From: Cycas panzhihuaensis
Taxonomy: Eukaryota; Cycadophyta
Length of the DNA stretch: 64,000 bases
Direction: 5' to 3'
NCBI GenBank assembly: GCA_023213395.1
Contig: CM041465.1
Span: 197,291,741-197,355,740, forward strand
Shown here: one piece after another, positions 24,107 through 34,590 of the stretch
Layout: each line of letters begins with the position of its first letter
How positions within the stretch are numbered: the stretch's first letter is position 1
Translations under genes and position numbers: made by a program
The notes under the pieces: generated by a model
Seen by the model: only the letters and a program-made list of their open reading frames with translations
Database searches by the model: none
What the model was told of the DNA's origin: nothing

Positions 24107-24447
24107 TAGACCGTTCCTTCTCAGAAATCTGGGCTCATAGGAGTGATAATTAGTAGAAAATGAAGCCAAATAACACAAGTGCGTAGGTAGATCACAGAAA
24201 ATAAATCATCAAAATGAGTACCGAGGTACTTTCTCCTTTCAAGATACCATACTCAATAACATTACAAGTGATTTAACCCTTTAAATATATAAGTAAGGGT
24301 CTTCATCCTTAATGATTCTATTGGTGGCCCTAGCGGCCTTAAATCTTATTGGATGGCTTAGTAGTCCATACACATAACTCACTAAACCCCTTAATCCTTA
24401 CTTGTTGGTGGTTCCCGCTTACTAAGGAAAGGTGGGGTTATGTTATA
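24107..24447 (-). repeat. 3' LTR of chromovirus F
   Basis: It matches the right LTR at about 93 percent by eye. Both terminal dinucleotides have changed (TG to TA on each end when read inward), consistent with deamination. Confidence 0.9.
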
Positions 24448-25880
24448 GGTCCCCCCCTCTAAGACGTTGAGTCCTCATAGCATTGGAGATGAGGATGTTG
24501 CTGGATGAACTCGTCTGACTCCCAAGTAGCTTTATCTACATCGTAGCTGACCCACTGTACTAAGTATTCAGAAACATTACGATTTTAGAGGTGTCTCTAA
24601 CAACTGACAAAGATTTTATCGAGAGGAATTATAAGAGTTTTCTCTTCAGAGAGAATATGTAGGGTTGTGTGAGGTGTAACTTTAGCTCCAAGGTATTTTT
24701 TTAGGTAGGACACGTGGAAGACATTATGGATATTAGTGTTTGGGGGAAGTTCAAGGGCATAAGCAACTTTGCTAATTTTATGTAGGATCTTATAAGGGCC
24801 ATAGTAGCGAGGGCTTAGTTTATGCCCTTGATATAACTTGAGTGATTGTTGCTTATAAGGTTGGAGGCAAAGGTATATGGGATCTTCAATATCAAAGGAT
24901 CGATCAGATCAGTGGCAGTCTACAAGTTGCTTCATTCAATTTCAGGCAGTGGCTAAATTTTATTATAGGGCATGCAATATTTGATCCATTTCTTGAAACT
25001 TTTATTGTACAGAAATAGTTCTAAAGTTTATCGCTAATGTATGGTGGGAAGGTGGGTGGTAGCCATAAAGAGCCAAAAAGAGGGACATACCAATGGCAGA
25101 ATGATCAGAGGAGTTATACCAATACTCGGCTAGGGCAAGCCATGAGGTCCACTTAGCTTGGTGTTCTGAGGCAAAGCAACATAGATAAGTTTTTAAAGTT
25201 TTGTTTAGAACCTTAGATTGGCCATCTGTTTATGGGTGGTAGGCAGAGCTCATGTTAAATGAGGTTCCAACAGTCTTAAATAGTTCTTGCCAAAAGGAGC
25301 TAGTGAACTTAGGGTCTCAGTTACAAACGATAGATGATGGGAAGCCATGGAGGTGAAATATGAATTGGATATATAAGTCAGTGAGATGGGAGGATGAATA
25401 TGAGGTGTGCACTGGGAGAAAGTGTGAGTACTTGGTTAATTGATCAATGCTTATCCAAATGGAGTCAAACCCAGCAAATGGAGGTAGGCCCATGATGAAA
25501 TCCGTGGCAATATCTTGCCACTTACCTTAAGGAATATTCAATGGTTGGAGAAGGCTAAGGAGAGGTTTGGTCTCTACTTTATTTTGTTGACAGGTGTCAC
25601 ATTCTAATATAAAGGTGACTATGGTGGTCTTTATGTATGCGAATCTATCGATAAGTCTTATCAAAGCCAGAGTGGCTGCAGAGGGGGGACGAGTGGTATT
25701 CTATTAGGATTTTGGGGATGAATAAGGAGGAGGGATGGATAAAGATATGATTGTGGTAGAGGAGGTGGTTGTTGAAGGTTGCCCAACTTTTATGGGTGAA
25801 AACTTTTTCCCTCCAATTAGGATAGTTTGGCTGGTCTTGATTTTCAACATATAGTTCATCAAGCCAAAGTGGTTGGGGGT
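24448..25880 (-). pseudogene. Chromovirus F integrase and chromodomain
   Basis: Read from the right, the zinc region is EYHSSPLCSHSGFDKTYR (about 25650-25705). The core is broken: the Asp block reads VCN*DPKF where DRDPKF is expected, and the Glu block reads AYHPxTDGQSKVLNKTL with Glu changed to Lys. WLALAEYWYNSSDHSAIGMS then marks the end of the core. The last coding block (about 24470-24560) is VQWVSYDVDKATWESDEFIQ, a degenerate chromodomain C-terminus, which assigns the element to the chromoviruses. Many stops are present. The chromodomain would have steered integration to marked chromatin. Confidence 0.85.
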
Positions 25881-27081
25881 TGTTGATGGCATGGAGGCTT
25901 GGGTTAGGAACATTGTCATTGAGATGGAGACGTGAAAGGGCATCTTCCACTGTATTTTCTTTGTATTTTTTATATGCTATTGAGAAGTCAAAGACTTGTA
26001 ATCGATGAACTGACTTAGCTTGTTCTTCAGATAAGACTGGTTGAGTCAATAAATTATGGAGGCTACGATGATCTGTGAGAATAATGAACTTAGAACCTAA
26101 GAGATATTACCGCCATTTATCAATAGCATGGAGAATAACCTTCATTTCTTTCTAATATGTAGAGAGATGAAGCTCATGATCTTTTAATTTTTGACTTTCA
26201 AATGCAATGCGATGAGAGTCTTGCATTAAGACTCTGCCTAAACCAAATCGTGAAGCATTGCATTCAAGTTGGAAGGGTTGGTTAAAATTAGGAGTGATGA
26301 GGACTAGAGTGGAGGTCATTACGACCTTGAGGTGGGAAAAGGCAGCATCTACTTTGAGAGACCATTGAAAATCCTCTTTACGAAGGAGGTTGGTTAATGG
26401 AGTGGCAAGAGCAACATAGTTACGTACAAAGCGCCGATAAAACCCTGTGAGCCCAAGAAATGCTTGTAGTTGGGTAAGAGTAGTAGGTGTTGGCCAAGTT
26501 GTGATGACTGATATTTTATTGGGGTCTACACGTATGCCTTCTGATGATACAATGTGATCTAAACATTTGAGTTCTGATTTTCCAAACTCACACTTAGATA
26601 ATTTTGCATAGAGTTGGTGGTTTTGTAATATTTGGAGAATGATTTCTAAGTGTTGGATATGCAGATCCATGCAAGTACTATAAATAAGAATGTCATCAAA
26701 GAAAACTATGACAAACTTTCAAAGGTAGGGCCTAAAGATTTTATTCATGAGAGCTTGGAAGGTTGTCGGGGTATTGTAAAGGCCAAAGGGCATTGCTCGA
26801 AACTCAAAATGGCCATGATATGTGTGAAATGATGTCTTATGACAATCTTGTGGGGCAATTGGGATTTGGTAGTAACCAGATTGGAGGTATAACTTAGAAA
26901 AGATGGTTTCATCATGGATTTCATTTAGCATGTCATCTATGCAAGGGGTGGGAAACTTATTTTTAATGGTAATCTTATTTAATTCCCTATAGTCAACACA
27001 GAGGCGAAAGGAGTCATCCTTCTTCCAAACTAAGACAATTAGGGCTACATAAGGGCTTTTACTTGGTTGGATTATGCCCAT
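25881..27081 (-). pseudogene. Chromovirus F reverse transcriptase and RNase H
   Basis: The open stretch 26719-27081 carries VLVWKKDDSFRLCVDYRELN, FPTPCIDDMLNEI, LYLQSGYYQIPIAPQDCHKT and FRAMPFGLYNTPTTFQALMN. After a TGA comes the catalytic FVIVFFDDILIYS with both Asp kept. The 26152-26670 stretch continues with LSKCEFGKSELKCLDHIVSS, GFYRRFVRNYVALATPLTNL and the RNase H start FQLECNASRFGLG, where the first Asp is changed to Asn. Further left, FDFSIAYKKYKENTVEDALS is the end of RNase H ('ADALSR' block). It is a typical Ty3/Gypsy arrangement. Confidence 0.9.
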
Positions 27082-27486
27082 GTCGAGGAGGTTATTTGTG
27101 ACTTTCTCGATTTTATTCTTTTAGAAGTATGAGTTGTGGTAAGGTCGAAGGCTGATGGGCTCATGGTTAGATTGGAGGTCAATTGTATGATAGAAACTGT
27201 GGTCGGGAGGGGTAGTGGCAGGCAAAGGGGCGAATACTTATTCATATTAGGTAATGACATCCTGGATATGTGGATGAATTTGTGGTTTGATTTGAATATT
27301 ATTGAGGCAAACTATATACCCTAGGTGAGATTAAAGATGTCGTTTCATACATCCGGGAGAGACCACTTGGTTAGGGGGGGATTGTATTACGTAAAATTTT
27401 TGATTTCGCCCCATGTGGTCTTTGAAGGCAATGAATGGATTTGTAGGCGAGTTGTTTGTGCTATAGGTCCCTAGTGTTTGCAACCA

Positions 27487-27714
27487 TTAAATCCTTAAGA
27501 TGGCATCGGATCCTCCTATTAACAAGGCATAGAAGTCTAATACCAGAAGGTATGACCCAATTTGGACTTGGCGGTTTTTAATAACACCTACACAATGGAG
27601 TTTCTGGTACCTTGGTAGAGAACATGTGAAGCTAGTTTTTAGGACAATATATAGGTTAAGTTGTCTGGCTATCGAAATATCAATGAAGTTAAGTGATGCG
27701 CCACCATTGATCAA
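27487..27714 (-). pseudogene. Chromovirus F protease
   Basis: MINGGASLNFIDISIARQL matches the plant Gypsy protease block 'xIDSGASHNFI', but the catalytic Asp is Asn (GAT to AAT). The block VQIGSYLLVLDFYALLIGGS follows, resembling the '..F.VLPL.GxDVILG' part. The frame is open for 76 codons. The substitution alone would inactivate it. Confidence 0.8.
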
Positions 27715-27749
27715 GATAGATATTGGAGTCTTATAGAGAATGCCTCTAA

Positions 27750-28947
27750 TTCTTAGGGGTTAAGGGTAGGAGGAGGCGGGGACAGTGGATATAGATACTT
27801 CAGGTTGGGGGTCTGGTGCAGGATCATCATGGGTTTCATCATTAGCCTCCTGGTCGTAGTTAGAGTCAAAGTGATCATCAGGGGAGAGGGATGGATTAAT
27901 GGAGAAAACCATACATTGCACTTTACAAAAATGACCATGCCTAGAAGTCCACTTTTCTGTACACTGTATATAAAGGCTAGCCTCAAGTCGATATTATGCT
28001 TCAGCTTGAGAAATTTGGACTATTTTGGTGGATGTATCCTCATTCTGGCGATTAATAGATGGTCGAGAATCATCTTATCATGGCTGAGGATGTGTGAAGT
28101 CTGCTTGAGGATGAGAGGCATCGTTAAATCAAGGTCAACATCATGGGAAGTCTGCCTATCAAGTGCATGAGGACTTAGAGTTATCCCATCAAATAACTGA
28201 GGGTCTATCTGCTACAAACTTAACTTCTATTACACAGGCCCACTTAAAAGCTTCCTTAAGGGAGTAGATTTCCATTGTCTTTAATCTCATCTGAATATAG
28301 TCTTGGAGTCCCACCACATAAATATCAATAATTATTTGTTTGTCCAAGTTTTGTTTTTATGGCGCGCAGTTATATAAAGCTTTAAATTCATTTGTGTAAG
28401 CTTCTACAGTTGATGTCTACTTAAGCCGGGTGAGTTGTATTAAAAAAGATTGACTCCATGTATCTTCATACTGTTTAAATAAATAACTAATGAAGTAGGA
28501 GCAAGTTTAGTGAGAGGGATATTCCCACTTCCACCAGTTAAAAACCAATGGTAAGCTCGACCATCTTAGTAAATGGAAGTGTATAAGAGTTGGTCCTCTT
28601 TTGACATCGGGTGGAGAGTGAAGTAGGATTCTAACTTAGTAACCCAGCTTCAAGTGCACTCTCTATTCACATCTGGATCAAAGGTAGGAATGTTGATCTT
28701 ATGGTGGAAAAAAGGTTATCTTAATGGAGAACCTCCTATATATGCATTGCTTCCTAGAGAAGGGGGAGGTTGGTTGTCCATTGAGTTGAGGTGGTACCCA
28801 CTTCTGAAGCAAACTGATAATCTCCTTCTTGGTGTCATCCAGGTCAGATTTGGTAAGCATGTTACTGAGTCTATCATTAACCTTTATTTTGAAGTTAGAC
28901 AAATCATTGGTTAACTAATAAAGTTTTTTTGTTTGATTTTTTGCCAT
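27750..28947 (-). pseudogene. Chromovirus F Gag
   Basis: The start ATG at 28947 gives MAKNQTKKLY, then a stop. The frame then reads NDRLSNMLTKSDLDDTKKEI and a proline-rich linker. The capsid core is degraded (YTSIYKMVEL and similar pieces). A zinc knuckle of the CX2C...HxC type lies near 27940-27975 (CIQCTEKWTSRHGHFCK). The order of a coiled N-terminus, capsid and one knuckle is usual for plant chromoviruses. Stops are frequent. Confidence 0.7.
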
Positions 28948-30192
28948 TGGAGTTAAAGAAAGGGATTAAAGAAGCAGGAGTAAGTAGAAAGAAGGGAAAG
29001 AAAAAAGTGGGACAGATCAAGAAAGAACATGATATAAGAATAAGGAGTTGTTATATGGGAAAGAAGGGGCAAATAAGGGAATGTGGGGTGTCTATAGCAT
29101 GTTGACCCCAGAATTACATAAGCAAGATATTTAGTCCACTATAAAGAGCACAAAAAACTTATCAAAATGGGATGTATGAATTTTAAGGTGAATTTGGGGT
29201 GGTGGGGCCCACTAGTGGCTTGGGTCTAAAAAGAGTAAAAATTAGGGGTATAGACTAACCTAGTGCAAAATGACCCATACAATATACTGATCAAATTAAG
29301 GTATATGAGTTATAAGGGTAATTTTTTTTGCACTATGAGCAAGAGCTAAGTGGAGTTTTTTTTTTTTTTTTTCTTCTTTACTCTCTCTCTCTCTCTCTCT
29401 CTCTGACAAGTTTTGAATTCAGGCAGTCAGTGGCTTATGATCTTAATTAAGATTAAGGCAGGGGAAGGAGAGAATGATTAGATATGTCCTACCCACTGCA
29501 GAATGAGGTGTGTTTGGTCTTATAGGCATGCCAATAAACTTTTGATGCAGAAGTTCAGGGTAGGTAACTTCGTGTTAGTAACCGCTGACCTCTGCACTGC
29601 AAGATTTCAACAGCCGATAGTTTACTTGTGCTAGGGAGGGTTTTGGAATTCTAAAGGGGTCCTCCTATATACCTGAAGGTACGTGGAGGCATACTTCCAT
29701 AGCTAGGTTCTATCTAAGGCTTGGTTCAAGAGTGTTATCTCCAGTCCTTCATGCAAAGGGCAGAAAAGCCACGATGCTCTTAGCTAGAATGATAAATTCC
29801 TATGATCTTTAAAGACCCTTGATACAGGGTCTCTACCTAACTACTTGGGTAGCTGCCTAATAGTGTTATCTACCCAAAAGGGAGAGGTGGGAGGGGACAC
29901 AAAGGGTAGTTGCCCAACGGTGTTATCTACCCTTGGAATATAATCCAATGCAAAAAAAGAAAGCTTAAAAATTGAATTGAATGCAGAAGAAATAAATTGC
30001 TTATGGTACCTAACAGATAAAATTCCCCTTTGCTTCGCAACCTCTAATCTATTCTACTACTATTCCTCAATCTTCTTAGAGAGAGTACTGAGTGAAGGTC
30101 TTTCCTCATTCTCTACCTAGGTGGAGAGAGTACTCAATCATACAGGAAAAAAATTTTGTTATTCTGGGTAGCTTCCCACGATCGCGAACGCA
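28948..30192 (-). other. Chromovirus F leader, with T/CT microsatellite at 29356-29404
   Basis: About 1.25 kb lies between the PBS and gag. No coding block was recognised. A T-run (about 29356-29372) and (CT)11 (about 29382-29404) lie within it. A repeated phrase around 'gttatctacc' near 29860-29930 is a small local duplication. Confidence 0.6.
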
Positions 30193-30204
30193 ACTTTGAT
30201 ACCA
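30193..30204 (-). other. Primer binding site of chromovirus F
   Basis: The minus strand reads TGGTATCAAAGT, close to the initiator tRNA-Met type site TGGTATCAGAGC, two bases inside the right LTR. Confidence 0.85.
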
Positions 30205-30206
30205 CT

Positions 30207-30547
30207 TGGACCGTTCCTTCTTAGAAATCTGGGCTCGTAGGAGTGATAATTAGTAGAAAATGAAGCCAAATAACATGAGTGTGTAGACATATCATAGAAA
30301 ATGAATCACCAAAATGAGTACTGAAGTACTTTCTCCTTTCAAGATACCATACTCAATAACATTACAAGTGATTTAACCCTTTAAATATACAAGTAAGGGT
30401 CTTCATCCTTAATGATTCTATTGGTGGCCCTAACAGCTTTACATCTTATTGGACAACTTAGAGGTCCATACACATAATTTACTAAACCCCTTAATCCTTA
30501 CTTATTGGTGGTTCCCGCTTGCTAAGGAAAGGTGGGGTTATGTTACA
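30207..30547 (-). repeat. 5' LTR of chromovirus F
   Basis: 341 bp long. On the minus strand it runs from TGTAACATAACC to GGTCCA, giving intact TG...CA ends. It matches 24107-24447. Confidence 0.92.
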
Positions 30548-31169
30548 ACCGTCCTATCTCCTAGCCTCACGTTCCTCTAACGCCGCTGCTCATGGTGATC
30601 GTGTGTGCCTCTACTAGGAATATGGCCCTACATGAAAGGAAGTGTATATAGATCAAATAAATATCATAGCGCAAAATCATATAATAATCAACTTAAAATA
30701 TTATCAACCATATCCTCGTGCATCTGTGCACCCTCATACACACACATATACAAACATGGAAACATAAACATACATCATCCATCACATGTAATTATACATG
30801 TCATCATACACCGAATGGGGTATCAATCACCCCATATATATATATATATATATATAATAATCATCGTGCATCATATCATATAAATAGTATGGTACATCAT
30901 CCATGGGAAGCCAGAATCCTTGCAGGGAGGAGTACAATCATGTGGTAACATATGGTGACTCCCTGGAGGTCTGTGCTTTCCCCTCATAAAATCAAAACTT
31001 CTACTCTACTCTACTGTTGCCCCGCCCCTAGGGCATCATCTCCTAGCCTATGTGATCCCTCTCCTAGGGACCACATGCCTCCTAGGCTCCTCCTCAGTCT
31101 CTAGGAGCTCCCTGCCTCACTCCCCTCATCTCGTGGCCTCCTTGGGGTCATCACCATTGTCTAGGTAAG
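30548..31169 (+). other. Element C interior after the nested insertion
   Basis: There is no clear gene. It is AT-rich, with (TA)11 at about 30834-30856 and several 'catcatac/catcc' phrases. From about 31020 the sequence becomes GC-richer and may be the 3' untranslated end of the antisense PMD gene. Confidence 0.5.
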
Positions 31170-32952
31170 AGTCCTACTCTACGATGACCTCGATGCCACC
31201 TCGTCTACCAATCGATCGTATCGTACCTGGATACGATCTCGCTCTCTCTCTTTACCCCTTAGAGCCTCTCCTCTATCCCTCAAAGATGCTCTTCTATCAC
31301 TGCCATCTGGATGTGACTCTTGGCATCCCTTCCTGCTCCTCCTAGGGCCTCTAGTGCCTATACTCGACCTCGTAGAGCATCCTTCTCTACCCAGGTCTCA
31401 TCCAACTCCACCTGTAGGTGTCCTTCACATGCCTCATGCACCTAGGACTTTGTTATCTAGATGTCTCTTACCCTCACCAGCGGGGTGAATGCTTTCGTGT
31501 GGGCACCTACGGATCTAGGCTCGTCTCTTGCCTAGATGGGAGGCTGCCACTTCGCGTAGGCCCGAGGAAACATCTCTCAGACCACCACCTCCACCAACCT
31601 CTAGATCTCTGCCATACCTACAAATCTAACATGTCACATGTCAGTATGTATTCATAGAAATGCCAAACCAAAATTAAATAACATATAGACATCTGGCGAT
31701 CGAAAGATAATAGGAGAATGCAGTGTTTTACCTGGTGCGGCCGCCTGCTCCCTGACTCGGATGATAACCTCTACCTCGGGCACTCCACCAACTCCAGGTA
31801 CCTCCTCCTCCTCTGGTACCTCTTCGGTAACCACCTTAGCTACTGGGGTGTCTCTCCTCTCCTCTACTGGCGCCGCTGCCTCCCCGGACCTCATGACTAT
31901 CCATAGTCTCTGGGCTTGTGTTACTGGGCCCTTGCTCTCATCCACAGCTCTTGAAGGGCTCGCCTCTCCTCCTGTGGTCCCTGATGGACTTGCCTCTCTT
32001 CCTGTAGTCCCTGATGGACCTGCACCTCTCCCAATAGCTCTTGATGAGCCAACCTATTTCTACCATCTCCTCCATCTCCACCATCTCCTAGGGCGACTCC
32101 TGCTCTGCTTGCCTCGTCATTGCTATCCCACCTCACTGCTTGATATGGATTTGATATGTAATCTGCCATGGTGAGGAGGTTCAGTGATGTAGCCTCCATT
32201 GAGCAATGGACATGTGCTTGGTCCTCGGTCCCCCCAAATCTGGTCTACCACCTGTGTACCATGGGAGCCCACTTTGAAATGGGGTGTGGTCCCCCTACCG
32301 GTGCCACTGCTTCGAAGTGGTCGAAGAACCAACACTGTAATAGGGTGATGTATGATAAGCCACCCTTCCCTGCCACCTAGATAGCATCTAGTTGGGTGAT
32401 TAAGCTCGCCATTATAAGGGTAGCTCAGTCAAGTCTCTCTCTAGTCTCGCATCTCCATACAACTTCCATCGATCCACCTGGGATATCTCGATAATTTTAT
32501 TTTTGGGATATCCAGAATAGAATGCATAGCGTGACCAGTTTCCTCACACGAGGAACTCTTGATATAACCATACTCTATAATGGGATACCTCTCCTCTCCC
32601 ATTTGTCTGAGCCCATAAAGAACATGGCTGCCTCCCTGTGAGCTACCTCATTGCTAGGCAGTGCCCCTAGTGATGCTAGCCTCCTAGTCGTTGGCACTCT
32701 CAATATCCTCCTGATATCCCCTAGTATGACTGTCATGTCTCTTACGTAGGGAAGATGGAACATGTGTCTCCGTCTATCCCAGGGTGAGATAATGTCTACC
32801 AGGAGCCTCTAGTCTGATATATATAGTGGCATCCTTGTGACCTTCAATAGGCCACACCTAGCTAAAGTCTACCTGTCCTCGCGAGACATCATCTCTATAA
32901 AGCTCAACATCGTCATGCCGATGTTCTCGCGGTTGTCCACTATGATCACCGC
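31170..32952 (-). pseudogene. Antisense PMD gene of element C (intron-containing)
   Basis: The minus-strand coding block starts near 32952 with AVIIVDNRENIGMTMLSFIE. It continues through RLLVDIISPWDRRRHMFHLP and RDMTVILGDIRRILRVPTTR, the core PMD signature, then KWERRGIPL. The block CWFFDHFEAVAPVGGPHPIS resembles the family's 'LWxxEHFxxxRP' segment. A Gly/acidic-rich region follows (TEEVPEEEEVPGV). An intron at 31618-31731 (114 bp) has donor CACCAG/GTAAAA and acceptor TTTGTAG/GT. Exon 2 opens AEI*RLVE, matching the unit A-B copy. The C-terminal part is probably coiled coil (HEACEGHLQVELDETWVEKD). A further splice acceptor may precede 32952 (TTTTGTAG). In-frame stops show it is a pseudogene. 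PMD proteins in plants take part in gene silencing; a role in this element is unknown. Confidence 0.78.
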
Positions 32953-34168
32953 CTACAAAACATCCTGAAATAGGTTAGAACCTCATCCATACTCACCTCT
33001 CTGCCCTCTGGACTGTCCCTCACCCTTATTTGGTCGAGATTTGGGTGCCCTTAGGTCCCCTTCTTTATTTTTCACTAGGTCTGCCTTCGTACTGCGCCAA
33101 ACTTTGCAGTACCGTGGAGTTTAGCCTGGGTCCCATGGTGATCGGGGCCTCGCGGCAAAATTGTGGCACCACCATCTTTGCCACGGTGCGAACGTCCTCT
33201 CCCCCCAAAAGGGGGGGTTTTCTACCCGAAAAAATCCTAAAATTTTGCCCGGGTGAGCCACTCTCAAGCTCACTAGGACTGGGGCTACCTAATTCCCTAG
33301 TCCTGCCTCTCTCTGGGTCTAATTTGGACTCTGGGAGATCACTTCTTGCCTTTAAGAGGCCCAAAACTACATTAAAAAGACATAAAAAGAAATAAATTTC
33401 AAACCACGAGATGGGGTTGGGTTTAGATGATCCACTCATTAGATCTAGTCTCGTCGTCGCCATCTCATCGCTATGGTCTCAATGGCTGTCTCCTCATATT
33501 GATCCAATGGTCGGATCCTCCTCTGCGTACCCCTAAAGTTGGGTGGTACTCTGCTGTGTAAGGGAAAGGGCTCTAATTTGTTTGCGAGCCTGTGAAAATG
33601 AATCCCATTTTCATTGAGTTCCCTGATATAGGCATGGGTCTCGGTGGGCACTTTCTCTGTTTTTGCCTTCAAGATAACCCTTGAGGCCATCTCTTATCCT
33701 TGATCATCATTGCCTTCTGGCTCTGTTTCCTCTTTTGCTTCCATAGCCCTCATTTTTCTCATTCTTTCATGTGCATTTATGGTAGCTCGTCGATGCATTT
33801 CTATTAGGGCCCTTTTGTCTTATTTTACATGTCATTCCTATGCATGCATGAGTTTATACTTATTTAGCTCATTTTGCCATCTTAGACCCGTTTTTACAAC
33901 CCATTCGTGCTTCTAGAGTCTCCAAAGGGAATGCTCCCTCCACTTGAGATCGCTTCTCGCTTTCTTAAGCGACCTTTGGAATACTAAAGGGGCCTTTTCG
34001 CTGCCTATTCTTTCTCATCAGTGGGATAAATTACTCTACCCTTAGGTAGCCTCCTTGTTGGGTCCTTCTGCCCATCGCGGCCATCATTGCTAGTCATACG
34101 AGCCCCTTTTTCTTCGCCCTTGACTCTATTACATATTTTTTCTACCAAGATACTTTCTTTTCTCACCC
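32953..34168. promoter_or_regulatory. Divergent spacer of element C
   Basis: It separates the antisense PMD from the sense RNase H and aligns with 5453-6642. It holds 'accgtggagttta' and 'ccacggtgcga' (about 33110-33190), which resemble the LTR module at 14547-14612. A hairpin with GGCAAA/TTTGCC ends lies at about 33154-33182, and a C6-A4-G7 inverted repeat at 33201-33217. A TATA-like 'cctgatataggc' lies near 33622. The promoter role is inferred. Confidence 0.45.
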
Positions 34169-34590
34169 ATGACCCTCTTCATTTTTACCGATGGTAAAAG
34201 CCGCGGTAATCTTGGTCCCTCTGCCACTGCATGGATTCTTCATGACCTTTCCAGATACGATTTCTTATGTTTTAGAGTCTTCCTTTATGAGGCCACTAAT
34301 AACGAAGCTGAGTACACAGCTGTTATCGAAGCCCTCATTGATGCACTCCATTTTCACCACGGACTAATTGTTCTCTTTGTGACTCCCAAGTTGTGGCGTC
34401 CCATCTCACCCAGGTCTACTAGGTGTGATGCCCATGCCTGAGAGTCCTCACTTTGACTGCCAGGTCTCTATTGACTTATTTTTAGTCTATCGACATTTGA
34501 CACATACCTTGGGTCCTCAACACTGAGGCAGATGGTCTCGTTCGCCTCATCCTTAAGCGTTGCCTTCTTCTTTATGATGGTCACCTTTGA
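34169..34590 (+). pseudogene. RNase H type I domain, copy C
   Basis: The start ATG at 34169 gives MTLFIFTDGKSRGNLGPSAT, with the first catalytic Asp intact. TNNEAEYTAVIEALIDALHF with its Glu follows. A frameshift near 34376-34390 then moves the Asp block (SLCDSQVVASHL) to another frame. The C-terminal block reads HIPWVLNTEADGLVRLILK and ends at the TGA at 34588-34590. It also has a TAG at the codon that is CAG in copy A. It is a second RNase H in this element, about 10 kb downstream of integrase (about 4 kb without the nested element). Tat elements as I know them carry the extra RNase H next to RT-RNase H or integrase, so the position is unusual. Confidence 0.85.

Larger units (their letters stand above)
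24107..30547 (-). mobile_element. Nested Gypsy chromovirus F
   Basis: Two direct repeats of about 341 bp (24107-24447 and 30207-30547) bound a 6.4 kb element on the minus strand. The PBS is beside the right LTR and the coding order runs gag, protease, RT, RNase H, integrase, chromodomain from right to left. It splits element C between integrase and PMD, so it inserted later than C. LTR termini were originally TG...CA: the right copy keeps TGTAACA (minus strand), while the left copy has TATAACA. No clear 5 bp target duplication could be read. Confidence 0.92.

Noticed and set aside
24102-24116. 'accgt' beside both ends of chromovirus F as a target duplication
   Set aside because: On the left the same bases belong to the LTR itself, as the right LTR shows, so the match is coincidental.
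32953-32996. A second intron before the PMD block of element C
   Set aside because: An acceptor (TTTTGTAG) and a donor-like GTGAGTATGG exist, but they are only 44 bp apart, shorter than usual plant introns, and the donor is not kept in unit A-B.
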